A stretch of 64,000 bases of DNA from the NCBI GenBank assembly GCA_023374045.1, contig CM041776.1, positions 138,325,296-138,389,295 on the forward strand. The letters are read 5' to 3'. Below are positions 45,485 to 56,653 of the stretch, in pieces (position 1 is the stretch's first letter; the number at the start of each line of letters is the position of its first letter). The position numbers were made by a program, and so were the translations under genes. This DNA is from Limonium bicolor (lineage: Eukaryota > Streptophyta > Magnoliopsida > Caryophyllales > Plumbaginaceae). Under the pieces are notes generated by a model. The model made no database searches. It had not been told where the DNA came from and saw nothing but the letters and a program-made list of their open reading frames with translations.

Positions 45485-45975
45485 TCGAGCTGTCCTAAGG
45501 CGCTGACTACCTATGAGTAAAGTGGAAGGATGATGTCAAGCTATTCTGAGGCGTTGACTACCTATAAGGATGATACGATGTCAAGCTATTCTAAGGCGTT
45601 GACTACCTATAATGAATGAAATGATGTCAAGCTATTCTAAGGCGTTGACTACCTAAGATGTGAAATTGAGATAATGTCAAGCGATTCTAAGGCGTTGACA
45701 ACCTAACAAGTGAAAATCGGGTGGTATGCAAATGCAAGGATGTTGAAATGCTAATGATGCTGATGATGTTGATGATGCTCGGATGCTTCTGGGGACCGGA
45801 ACCCATTCCAATGCTCCTGGTTGGTATACTATGGGGACTTATTGCCTCTGCCCACCAACTGGGGTGCTGGGATAACTTCTAGATTACCAAGGGGACTTAT
45901 TCCCACTGCCCACTAGTTGTTTCTCCCAAGAAGTTGACATGAAGATGGGGACTTATTGCCTCTGCCCCGCCAACT
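45485..45975 (-). repeat. Two minisatellites in the 3' tail of X
   Basis: 45485-45710: five copies around TCTAAGGCGTTGACTACCTA, spaced 45-51 bp. 45833-45970: three copies of GGGGACTTATTGCCTCTGCCC, spaced 56-58 bp. They are unrelated to each other and non-coding. Confidence 0.8.
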
Positions 45976-46345
45976 TAGATCACGCTCTGTCTCGTACCTG
46001 TCTCGCACTGAAGATGATACTAGGTCTCGTACTGGTCTCGCACTGGATGATGACGCTCTGTCTCGTACTGATGAAGGTGATGGGTCTCGCACTGACGAAT
46101 ATGATGGTCTCGCACTGATGAAGATGCATAGTCTCGCACTGAAGAAAATGATGGGTCCCGCACTGATGAAGATGGTGGGTCTCGCACTGAAGAAAAAGAT
46201 GGGTCTCGCATTGACGAAGATGGTGGGTCTCGCACTGAAGAAAAAGATGGGTCTCGCACTGATGAAGATGCCGGGTCTCGTACTAAAGTCTTGAAAATGA
46301 TGGGTCTCGAACTAAAAATGAGTCGGAAAGGTAATGGTCTCGTGC
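45970..46345 (-). repeat. 24 bp minisatellite in the 3' tail of X
   Basis: About 16 copies of the core GGTCTCGCACTGA with mostly 24 bp spacing. The multiple of three produces the 112- and 79-codon frames here, which are repeat artefacts. Confidence 0.85.
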
Positions 46346-48536
46346 AAATGATGAAGACTGATTACTGGAGTGCCAAACATGGCAATGATGATAAGATGTA
46401 TGCTATCAAAATATATGAAAGATACTCGTTCAAAACAGGAAACTGTTGGAAAAGGTGCCAAACTTGGCGATGTTGAGGTGTTATGCAAAAGTTGTAAAAT
46501 GCAACTAAAGTGTTTTTTGGAAGCTTGCCAAAACAAGGAACTGTTGAAAAATGTGCCAAACATGGCAATGCTTGAGAAAACTCTGCTGAAAAAGGAAAGT
46601 GAAATGATCATTTCCTGACTAAATATTTCATATCTGCAATTTGTTTCTTGAGAAAATGAACATGCCGTTGGTGGAAGTGTGTGGTGTTTGTTGTGGTGCT
46701 AAAGGCTTTTGCCAGTGTTCAGGATTTGTGGCAGACCCGAGATTGGGTTGTGATTGTGGATGGTGGTCAGGGTTATGACGGGCCTGATATTTTTGTGGTG
46801 GTAAGGCTAATGACGGGCTTGAGAGTGTGAGTGTGGTGGTAAGGGCTTGTGTGTGCCTGTGGTGGGATGGTGGTGCTCAAGCTTTGGGTTTTAATTGGTG
46901 TTGACATGGCAATTGTTGGAACTAACAATTGCCCCCAGTATTTTTCCTTAGGACAATCTGAGCTAGAGTTCATGGCAACCGATCGGAACGATCGATTGCC
47001 CCTAGTATTTTCTTTGATTAAACGCGCGAACGAGTCTCGTCCTTACAGGGTCATGGCTTATGTTTCGATGTGGTGCTTCCTAACCTACACTCAGCGTGTT
47101 TGATGCTTGTACCTGTTTTCTGCTCACGGTCACAACTTCTAGACCATTGAATTTGACATTTGGTGGATTTACGCATTCGATCTGTTACTTTCACGTGATT
47201 AGATACACAACTATCAAGTCGGAAGTCTTTAAAGCTTATAACGTGGCCATAGGGTGTGATGAAAGACGACAGGATCATGGAGGGATATTTGAGGTATGTG
47301 GAGCTTAAATGGGTGACCAAAGCTGCGACTTGCGTCTTCTCTCAGATTCATCTTCCTTGTCTTGAAGTCATCTAATTGCTTCATGTTGACGTTGTTTTCG
47401 AGCTTCTAGACTTGGACTTTTGAAGTTGTCCTTTACACCATTTCTCTTTTTGTCATTTGGATTTCTTCGAGGCACTTCGGGTTTGCCTTTTTGCTTTATC
47501 CTTTCTTGACTTCGCCTTCGGGGTTCTTGTGTCTCCCGGTTTTGAGTTTTAAGAGTTGTTTTGATGTGAGCTCTTTGGATCCTGTGTCACTTTGGGACCA
47601 TTTGCGGATCACTACGTCATGCTGATAGCGGCTTTGCTTCTCTGGACTGATGAAAACGTTATCTGAGAGTCAGGCTCCTCGCCTTCTTTGGTCACCGGGT
47701 TGGTTATTCATCACGGGCTGGCTTGTTCTGTGGAGCTTTGCAACATCGAAAAGGGATATATGAAAGGCTCAGCGAGGGTGCCTAGGGTTTAATGTCAGGG
47801 TTCACAAGCTTTTGGCTATGTGGTGTTGTACCTAGGTGCTTCGTCATTCCTGATAGTTGTGTATCCGCTCTTTGTTACTTTTCGCAGGTCTAAGAGTAAA
47901 TTTACAAATTATCTCCTTCGGTCGGAGTTATGCCGTTTGCCTTACCTTTGAATGTGGTCTCACCGGAGTCGTGTAAAAATGACACGCTCGTTCACTCATG
48001 GTTTTTCCACTCAAGACACTCTCGCGAGATTTTCACTCGGAAACTCGTTCACACATTTAAACAAAAGATAAAAGATGACGAACTTAAACTTAGATTGCCC
48101 CCAGTATTGATTTTGGGGTTTGTGACAACAATTCGATAGATGTGGACCATGAACCTCTTTGTGGGTTGTGAGTTGTGGTGTTTGGTTAAGCATGTTCAAA
48201 TTTTCAGAAACAAAATGCAAGTCTTTGTATTCCATTGCATAGTCAGAAAATGATTACTTGATCCTTGAAAGACGTGAGTGCTCTTTTTTTAGTTTTTTGA
48301 ATGAATAATGCTTTGTACAAAAATTATGAAAATGGAACTATGTTTTATTCAACAAAAAGAATAATGTTGGAAATTACAAACTCAGGAAAACTACCGAAAA
48401 TGATCAAGGGAACTAACTATTACAAAAGTTGAAAGACAACTAATCAAGAAAAGAAATGCATTTAATGAGAAAAACACTAAACAACATTTCTGATGATTCT
48501 TGGGCATGCGTGCTCTGTGCTCTCCACCATGTTCTT
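46346..48536 (-). mobile_element. Non-coding part of X
   Basis: GTGCCAAACATGGCAATG-like phrases recur near 46370, 46455 and 46553, suggesting another diverged repeat. Three polypurine-tract look-alikes (minus strand AATACTGGGGGCAAT) lie at 46927-46945, 46993-47010 and 48093-48110. I recognise no protease, reverse transcriptase or integrase in any frame. Confidence 0.55.
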
Positions 48537-49180
48537 AGAATTGGAGCCCTTGGTCAATTAGATCCTGGATTCTGTGTTGTAGGGCCCTGCAGTGGTCAGT
48601 GTCGTGACCGGGCAGCTGATGGAAGTGACAAAATTGATTAAGATCCTTCCCCAAATGAGTAGTTCCTGGCCTCAGGGCGAGCGGTTGCATCGGATATCTT
48701 CCTTGAAGCTCTTCAAGTGCTTGTCTTGGTGTTCGACCGATGTCTGTAAACTCTCTTTGTCGAGAATTCCGTCGGGGTGGTTCTACTGTCCCAACGCTCC
48801 AACCAGGTCCTCTGACTGTCGATCATTGTCTTCCTCATGTTGTCTGGTTCTCTTGCGGTGCAGCTTTGGATGCAAGTTGCTACTCCCGGTTGCCTAATCA
48901 CTTTCCTGAGTTCTGTAGCAATTTCTTTGACATTCCCCTTCGATCCTCGGACCCTAATGGAGCCAACTTCAATGCAGTCATAAAGGGTGTTGAGAAGCCT
49001 GTCCACTAACTCATCCCGAGCTTGACGTTCGGACTCGAGGGAAAGAGCCTTTGCTTTCAACTCTTCGATAACAGCAACGTAGTTAGATTCCACGGCGTCC
49101 ATGGCAGCACTATGCCTCTGCTCCATGGCTTCAATGGTGGCCATGTGCTTTTGTTCCACAATTGCGAGCTGGGCTTCCAT
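48537..49180 (-). pseudogene. gag: Gag remnant of X with Tat-type zinc finger
   Basis: A 155-codon frame from ATG at 49180 begins with a helical, coiled-coil-like stretch (M-E-A-Q-L-A-I-V-E-Q-K, then repeated M-E/A-M-E-Q-R-H units). It loses the frame near 49000-48713. In another frame, codons for C-H-F-H-x3-G-H-D-T-D-H-C (48630-48589), followed by A-L-Q-H-R-I-Q-D-L-I-D-Q-G, match the characteristic gag finger of Tat/Ogre elements. The central gag domain is not recognisable. This is the only coding trace in X and agrees with its primer site and tract. Confidence 0.75.
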
Positions 49181-49249
49181 GTCGATTGGACCGCACTTGG
49201 GACTTGAGTCTACCTGTGTCCAAGGTGTCCATTATTAGCTAACAAAAGG

Positions 49250-50090
49250 AAGTGGGCTGAAACATGACGCTTCACAAGATAGATCGAAACAGACTTAGGC
49301 TGAAAGCAAGTGGGCCAGGATACCCAGAGAATGAGGTGTTTGGGCTGGAGTATCTTTCAGACTATGAACTGGAACTTGGACTGAAATCTAAACAGAAGGC
49401 TTTGATTGGGCCTGAGAGGTGACACCTAGATCTAGGGTTTGGGGCTCGGGCCCGAATAAGAAGTCTACCTAGTCTAGAATGAGCCCTTGGGCCGGAATGT
49501 GTTTGGGCCTGGAGTAAAGCACATGGGCTGGAATGGTCCCTAAATCACAAATGGGCCTAACTTTCTTTGGGCCAGAGAAGATGGTTGCTAAGCCGAAAAA
49601 GATTTTATTTTTAGAACTTGTGGGTTATTTCAAGTTCAGGTGGATTTCTTTTTTATGGGCCTAGAACTAATTGGATCATTCAAATTGGGCCAGAAGAGAA
49701 ATCACCTAAAGCTAAACTTTTGGGCCGAAGCCCGAACAAATAACTCACACATTCAAATCAAGCAAGGCCTTTGGGCCGCAAGCAATAAAGTCGCGATATC
49801 GGGTTGGGCTGAGTTGATGTAGGAAAAGTTCCTATCAATTTCTAGGCTGGGTAGTGGGCTGATCATGCAGGTAAACAAGGCCCACACAAATTCAACATGT
49901 CCTCATTAGACGTTAAAATTAAACCGGGTATGGATCGATCCGGAGAGGTGCTTGGGGCATGGGCCCAGATCGCCACAAAGGAATAGGGCTTGCACGCTAT
50001 TCTCTTTGGGCTTCCCCACTTTTCACATCACCTGAGGGTGTGCGTCTACGGTCAGGTCTTTGACTGACCAAACAATGGGCTAGGTAAGGA
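49250..50090 (-). promoter_or_regulatory. 5' leader of X with about 18 TGGGCY boxes
   Basis: On the plus strand TGGGCC or TGGGCT occurs about 18 times between 49253 and 50081 (for example 49253, 49310, 49341, 49406, 49487, 49656); chance would give less than one. TGGGCY is the 'site II' box bound by TCP factors in plants. It lies between primer site and gag. It may equally be a decayed tandem repeat. Confidence 0.6.
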
Positions 50091-50391
50091 TACTGCCAGG
50101 AAAATGCTAGGGGCTAAAGCCCAGGTATTAAGGGGGTGTGGTTAGACGACACCCTCCTCTTTTCCCCCACTTATTCACATCACCTAAAAGGTGTGAGTCC
50201 CTGACAGGGGACCCTCAAACGGGTCCCGGGGTAGAACCGGCTTGTGTGGACCCTCGCTCTCATATGATGCAAAGGTGCAGGAATTAAAGTGCGCACAAAA
50301 GTAGACAAACAAAGTAATAAAGCCATAAATAAACAATTTTTCGAGTTAAGCCTTCTTTCCTAAAATTAAACAAGTTAATATTAAGAATTTT

Positions 50392-50410
50392 GTCCCCAGC
50401 AGAGTCGCCA
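50392..50410 (-). promoter_or_regulatory. Primer-binding site of X
   Basis: TGGCGACTCTGCTGGGGAC on the minus strand, three bases after the LTR. This form is known from Ogre-type elements, where it is attributed to a tRNA-Arg primer. Confidence 0.85.
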
Positions 50411-50413
50411 GTC

Positions 50414-52154
50414 TGTGAGCCTCGATTTTAAACCCTACCCTAAGTTGATTAAGGCTGATTAGGATCTAACCGGGTTTTAGGTCCACTTATAACCTAAGAT
50501 TAATAACTATGTCATATAACAATAATTATTAACACCTAAGCTAGCTCACTGGAACCTATTATGAGTTGCCACCTAATTTTAACCTAGATCAAATTAGGAA
50601 AGGAGAGTTCGGGTTCGGGGGCTTGATATTCGACTTATTTAGGGTTCAAATTACTTTCATTACCCTTCCTAGGTCATTTTCCTCTACTTGGTTTATTTAC
50701 GGCTTTCTACAAAGTTGTTTTAACCTAGTGCGCGCTTCTGTTTTTTTTATATTTTAACGTTTTTTGACAGAAAATTAAAGTGAAATTAAAAGCTACCTAA
50801 ACTAGGGTTTCGAGGCAGAATTAGGTCAAATTTTTGTTTTCGTCCGTAGCCACGGACCTAATGTCCGTAACCACGGACCCTAATTAACCTATGTGAAAAT
50901 AAAAGTCAAATTAAACAAGAAAACAAAAATTTGAAAAGTCCGGGGCCACGGACAGGATGTCGTAGGCCCGGACATAGTTTAGCAAAACCTAAATTTTTAA
51001 AATTTTAAAATCCCGCCGCCGTCGTGGTATCCGTGGCCACGGACAACCCGTCCGTGGTCCCGGACCACAGGTCCAGATCCCAGACAACCCACGGACGAGG
51101 GTTTTATGGTGGTTCCCGAAGGTGTTTTTCGACTCAAAATTTATGCACGTGTAGCCTGAAAGATCAATATGTTAGTAATTGAAAGATTGCAGTTTGAAGT
51201 CGAATCATGTACGAAACGTGATAACAAGTACAAGGAAGAAGCAAGATTTAGCTATACGAAGTCGAAAAGGGTTGTTTTTGAGCCCAAAATTTAACAGAAG
51301 TTAATGAGGTTGTGGGGTTAGAAAGTAGAGTTTAACCTGTTTTACCTTCAGATTCGTGTGTTTCTTCACGTCGGGATTCTTCGGAGGCCTCGTTGATGGC
51401 GGATCCGGAAGAACTTCGAACCCAGCTTCTGACTCCTTTTTTTCTTGATGTTCCTTCACGTTTTGGTGCTGTTTTGGTGAGGGTTTGATGGATGATGTTG
51501 TGGGAGTCGAAAAATGTGTTTTAGTGTTGATTTTGGTGAATTTCGGTGTTTGATTGTGGCTCTGGAGTTCAAAACGTGAAGAGAAAGAGACGACTGCCTT
51601 CTTTGAGAGTCTAGGGTTTTTGAGGTTCTGATTTGATCAAGAGATAAGGCTCCTTATATAGGCTTCCTTAAAGATAGAAAAATCCGGTAAAAACCGAGAT
51701 TTACTGACGTTTTAGCTCAAGGGCTTCCAAAAGGAATTTGATTATGAAATTTTACACATGGGTAAGGATGATATTTCTGATTTTTATAAAGTGGAATCGA
51801 ATTTTTTGGATATTGGAATATTTTTAAATTCAATTTCTCGTCAGATTCAATCAAAAATTGCCAGAAAATTATTGGAAATTCGAAAAATCAAAATTCCAAC
51901 GCCATTATGCTTAAAATGTCATCCTCTATCATGGGTTAAAAATTTCAAAGCATTTTGAATTGATTTAACCCTTCTTTGGAGGAAGAGAGAAAGCATATAG
52001 GGGGCTTAGGAGCCTTGACAAAATTGCAAAAATGCCCCTGGAGATGACTAAGCTGTCCCTAGTACTCTGAAATGTGCCGATCGAACTGGGAATCCTCGCT
52101 ACTAGCCTATTAGTATAGACTCTCTTCCGGGGGGTTGAAATTTTGGGTATAACA
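50414..52154 (-). repeat. 5' LTR of X
   Basis: 1741 bp, intact. TATA-like TATATAAGGAGCC is at 51660-51648 (minus). A GGTCCG/CGGACC cluster lies downstream at 50840-51095. It differs from the left LTR mainly by one-base indels. It is bordered on the right by target copy ATCTC. Confidence 0.9.
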
Positions 52155-52159
52155 ATCTC

Positions 52160-52740
52160 TTCTTTCATTCCTAGTCCTGGTGACTACTTGGGTCTTCATA
52201 CTCCTAACAGGAACTGAATCTAACACAAACGATGGATGTTCACTAACTTATGGTGTGATTTCTTCTGATTGACTAACTTTAACTTTCTGTTATGTATCTC
52301 TTCCACAACTTGTTATCTTGACTTGGTGATTTTTAAAGTGCCTTGTTCCTCTGTGTGGTTTTAAGTGATTGTATTCAAGTTATTATTTATTAAAGAGTTA
52401 TGTTATAAGTTTGTTTTGGAGGATCGTACCAGTTCCATTCCAGGGAACTGACTCACCCCTCTCGGGGTGGGCTGCTTGGTTTCATCTTGCAGGTACGAAT
52501 TGTTTATACAGGTGGCCACGAAGAGCTTGAGTGATTGGGATGGGAATTAGGAATTGTGGAGAGTTATTCTGTTTTACGTTCAGTTTTGTTTACGTTGTTT
52601 TCTTGAGTTCAGACCGTAACTTGTATAATTGTAATGGTTGTAATTGGTGAGGTTGGTACCGGGGTGTTTTGGAACCCGATGGTCTGTAATCGTCTTAGTG
52701 TTTTAATTCCGCTGTAAATATGTTAAATAGGGGCGTTGGA
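52160..52740 (+). repeat. LTR of element W, right part
   Basis: Continues 27735 after removal of X. It contains the double hairpin CAGTTCC/GGAACTG and CACCCC/GGGGTG, then TTGCAGGTA (52428-52494), matching the module in the giant LTRs, and a CGGG/CCCG hairpin near 52659-52680. It ends GGGGCGTTGGA, probably a mutated GTTACA. Confidence 0.8.
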
Positions 52741-52745
52741 GAAAT

Positions 52746-52771
52746 TGGTATCAGAGCGTAGTTACGCTCTG
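52746..52771 (+). promoter_or_regulatory. Primer-binding site of W with hairpin
   Basis: TGGTATCAGAGC (52746-52757), five bases after the LTR end. CAGAGCGTA pairs with TACGCTCTG (52763-52771) around a GT loop. It shows that an interior began here, although a polypurine tract also precedes this LTR at 23055. Confidence 0.9.
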
Positions 52772-54384
52772 GACCCGAGAAAACAAGCCGAGTGAAATAC
52801 TTAGAATATAGGTGCACTTAAAACTGGGGAATTGAGGTAGAATTGGGAATTGAGGATTCCAGTAAGGCACGACTCCTAACCCTTCTTGGAATTGTGAATG
52901 ATTCCTTTATACATTTTTTTCTATGAATGTCTGTTAGAATGGTGTGCTGTTATGCCGTTCAAACATGAAACTACAGTAAAAATATAAATTTGGAATATCG
53001 TATATTGAGTACGATAAGATTATGGTTGGGATAAATCATATATTAAGCTATTTTTCAAAAGCCTACTTATGGAGAATACATTGTAAAAAAATGCAATCCT
53101 TTAAAAGCTAGTACACATGTTCCTAGAACTTTAAAGAATACCTTTGGTTGAAAATAGTATACAAATGGAGCTTTGAATAACTAGGAAATAAGCATTTTAA
53201 TTTCTTTATAGCTTGAAAATAAATCTCAAGAACTACTTGGTACAAATTATTACCTAAATATAATGTTTAAGATAAATCTTAAGTCTAGAAAATTATTTAG
53301 CTAACAAGAGCTAGTAACATATTAGAAAAGATCAACATCTGAACCTGTAAACTACTCTAAAAACTCTATGTTAACTTTAGAAAGAAAACACCTAAACCTA
53401 ACACCCTACGGGAAGTGCCTGGTGCGACGAACTCCTAGGCCGAAAGTAGTAGGGGTGCACACCCACTTCTGAAGTTTAGGGCTAGACAAGCCTTGTCATC
53501 TAACCGTAAACAATCTTCTACGCAAGTGATGGATTGTGTTGAACTTGAGGAGGATTGGTGGTAAGACGTTGCCATCATGAAATCTTGAGCTAGGCATATT
53601 TCATTACTAGCCACGATAGGTAATTCAAAACTTTTGGCTTAAGATCCAGTATTAAATTATACATGTAAAGAGTTTATTGAGTTAAATCCTTGGTGAAAAA
53701 TACTTACATGTGGAGTGAAAACGCAAGGGTAATGATGTCGAAACCTGAGTTAAGGTTGACTCCTTGACACATAAACTTATGAGAAGCCTGGAAAACCCTA
53801 CAACATCAATATAAATGTTGGAGGAAGTGGTGGCACATACCAATATATGGAGGAAAGAGATTTGAATTTGGGTACTGAAAGGTAAAACATCTACCCCTTG
53901 CTGAATATAAAAACCATTAAACGAAGTTACTTAAGGATTGAGGGAAGAGAAGAGTAATACTAAACTAAATATTATTGATCCTTAAATACTTGGAGTATTA
54001 AGCGTCTAGTGAAAAATTGAGAGTTACTTAAAGATTTGGAAATTCTCATGTTTATTTAGAAGTTTAACATTATACATAGATACAATTTCAGAAGTCACTA
54101 AGAGTGACATTTAAGAAAAGCCACCATTATCTAAGAGAGTACTAAGATTTAATGATCAGGGAAATACTTATATAGAACAAACCTTAAGACCAATATTTAT
54201 CAAGAGGGAGTGAGTTTTTACTAGACTAATTCATTTGACTTAATATAAATAATATATATATATGGAGTTCCTACCTTGAAAAAAAAATCAATTTTAAGAT
54301 AAAGAGATCAGATTTTGGAGTTACATTTTAACTAATAAGAACTTTCTAAAATTCTGCCTTGTGTGAAATTATGTAAATATATAC
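52772..54384 (+). mobile_element. Decayed interior after the W primer site
   Basis: A leader-like stretch to about 52920, then AT-rich sequence with no frame of useful length. The more GC-balanced block at 53390-53600 may be an old coding fragment, but I cannot match it to a domain. Confidence 0.4.
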
Positions 54385-54915
54385 GGAAAATTACATCGCC
54401 CACCCATGACGTTTGGCGAAATTACACAGCCCACCCACGAGGTTTCAAAATTACTTTGCCCACCCATGTGGTTTCCACAATTTTACATCCAGCAACTTTT
54501 CTATATTTGATCAACTTAAAGATGGTTAAATGATATCCAATTTGATGAAACCTTACATGGACGATATTAAAGTGTTATATTTTGGTAAAACATGAAATCC
54601 AAAGTTTTTAAGCTCATATATGATCCGTGGGACCCGATGAATGTGTCTCATGTTTCATTGGGTCCCACAGGTCATATATGACCTTAAAAAACTTTGGATT
54701 TGGCATAGAACAAAAATATAACACCTTAGCATCGTCCATATGAAGTTTCATCAAATTTGGATATCATTTAACCATCTTTTAAGTTGATCAAATATTAGAA
54801 AAGTTGCTGGATGTAAAATTGTGGAAACCACATGGGTGGGCAATGTAATTTTTGAAACCTCGTGGGTGGGTTGTGTAATTTCGTCAAACGTCATGGGTGG
54901 GCGATGTAATTTTCC
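54385..54915. mobile_element. 531 bp foldback (MITE-like) element
   Basis: Arms of about 257 and 262 bp (54385-54641 and 54654-54915) are reverse complements apart from scattered mismatches, with a loop of about 12 bases. The ends are GGAAAATTACATCGCCCACC and its complement. TATATA occurs one base outside each end, but a clear target duplication cannot be fixed. No coding capacity, so a non-autonomous DNA element of unknown superfamily. Confidence 0.8.
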
Positions 54916-56527
54916 CTATATAATAAGTAAATTTTATGAAGTAAATACTTAATGACCGTATAAAATACTGTGGTTGATTATAAAAAAAAAGAAAACAATT
55001 TGAAACTAGAAAAGTCACAAAAAATATATTTTTATATAAAGGAATTGCATGAAACTAACTTAAAAAGGTATATAATATAAAATTTTAACGCACGGTTGGC
55101 TAATAAACCTTTGAATATAATTTTGAAAGATTATCTCGGATTATTACATGATTTGAAATATTATTTTAAACTGCAACTTGTGCTATGCATTGACGGTAAT
55201 GATGCTATGTTTTGATCAAGCTATTAAAAAAAATCAGTAGCAAAGGTACATATCATAACCGGTAATATCATGACATCATATACATATATATATATACTTA
55301 ATTAAACCAAAGGCTGTAGGTTATATCATGTGTAATCGGTGGGCACATGCACCTAATTAAACTAAGAAACAAAAAAAAATCTAAAGCACACCTATACCAC
55401 CGAATGGATGCATTCACACTAAATAAACAAGTAAAAGATATACCACAATACAAGTGCAGCCGGTTGAGTATACATGTCCATGTGACATGATTAATTTGTC
55501 AAATTGTCATGTTTACTTTATGAGTCATTCACTCCTCCATTATATAACATAAATACAAAAGCAAATCCAATCAATCCAGCCACATTACCGTATGCAAACA
55601 ACGAAGATGGAAGACTAATTCAACATTTAAAATTCAAAACTATACCAACTTACCTAACTTACCTTATGATATGGACTTGTTATTCATCCTCTCAATCCCA
55701 CCATTGCCGAAAGTGTGACTGCATGAAGACTTATTGGAGCCTAAAAATCAAAAGCAAAACATTAAGATAAGTCATTACCTAACATAACAATTATTATGTC
55801 CACACAATTAACAAATCAATTCCCATTCTTTATTTCACAAAACCCACGACAACCTTTCATTCTTTCATTCCTCAAGTGCCGAATTGGTAAGGCTCTTCTA
55901 CCTCCTTTCTTATTCTTCCTTTCAAGCTCCAAGCTCTATTGATGGAGGTTTAACTTCTAACTCCATTTATATGTCAATTTCTTAGTTAATTCTATCAAGA
56001 CTTGAAGCAAACATCAACCAAGTATTACTACATCAAATCGGTACCCATTTATGCTCCAAGAAGATGTCTTGAATCAACATTAAACCAAGGAGCATTCAAG
56101 GTTAACTTAAGGTATTTTTCATAGATGAAAATCCTTAAAAAAAATTTAATATTCATGTCAGAAAATTCCTACAGATTTAAACATGTTTTCTTCATCAATT
56201 TTCATGAAGAGAAGTTGGATCCTCACCCATTCTATCAAGGCCGAAATTATAAGGTAAAATACCTAAGGTAAATCCCTTGAAAACATTTTGTAAAGTCTAC
56301 TTAAGATCTTTGTTAAGATCCAACTCCTAAACCCCTTCCTTTCATGTATGAAACCGAAAATGGGAGCATCAATTTCCATTGAAGGAAGCTTAAGAAATTC
56401 AAGAGGAGTTCAAGTACTTAATCATCCTTGATTAAGAGTAAATTTATTTAGTTAACCCTTAATGTTTTAAGCTTTGTTTAAGCTCATAGATTTTGTACAA
56501 AAAATTGTACACATCTCCAAATCATTA
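54916..56527 (+). repeat. AT-rich filler and plus-strand LTR-like fragment
   Basis: 54916-55500 is AT-rich with nothing I can name. From about 55820 the pyrimidine-rich tract, gene-leader-like phrases and 'ccgaaaatgg...aattcaag' order resemble 3420-3900 of the giant LTR, so this is probably a diverged piece of such an LTR. Its start is not visible; it is cut by the minus-strand LTR at 56528. Confidence 0.4.
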
Positions 56528-56631
56528 TGTAACACCCTCGAATAAACATCCAGTAGTACAAAACCAAGCTCCTAGTCATATTACATGATAACTACGCAGC
56601 GGATTCTCGATATCATCCGGGTGCTATAGAT

Positions 56632-56653
56632 GCCAACCACCCACGTGGTTGAC
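56632..56653 (-). promoter_or_regulatory. LTR-terminal hairpin of the minus-strand LTR
   Basis: GTCAACCAC pairs with GTGGTTGGC around GTGG, one G-U pair. It is the counterpart of 6983-7004 and 29321-29342, with different stem bases. Confidence 0.65.

Larger units (their letters stand above)
27736..52154 (-). mobile_element. Element X: gag-only Tat/Ogre-type retrotransposon
   Basis: LTRs 27736-29227 plus 45131-45363 (left, interrupted) and 50414-52154 (right, 1741 bp), starting TGTGAGCC and ending GGGTATAACA in plus orientation. The target duplication ATCTC is perfect (27731-27735 and 52155-52159). Orientation is minus: the primer site lies next to the right LTR (50392-50410) and the G-rich tract next to the left LTR (45364-45380). 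Net length without the nested Y and Z is about 8.5 kb. Only gag remnants are recognisable, so it is non-autonomous or decayed. Primer site and tract are of the type known for Ogre and other Tat-clade elements. Confidence 0.85.
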
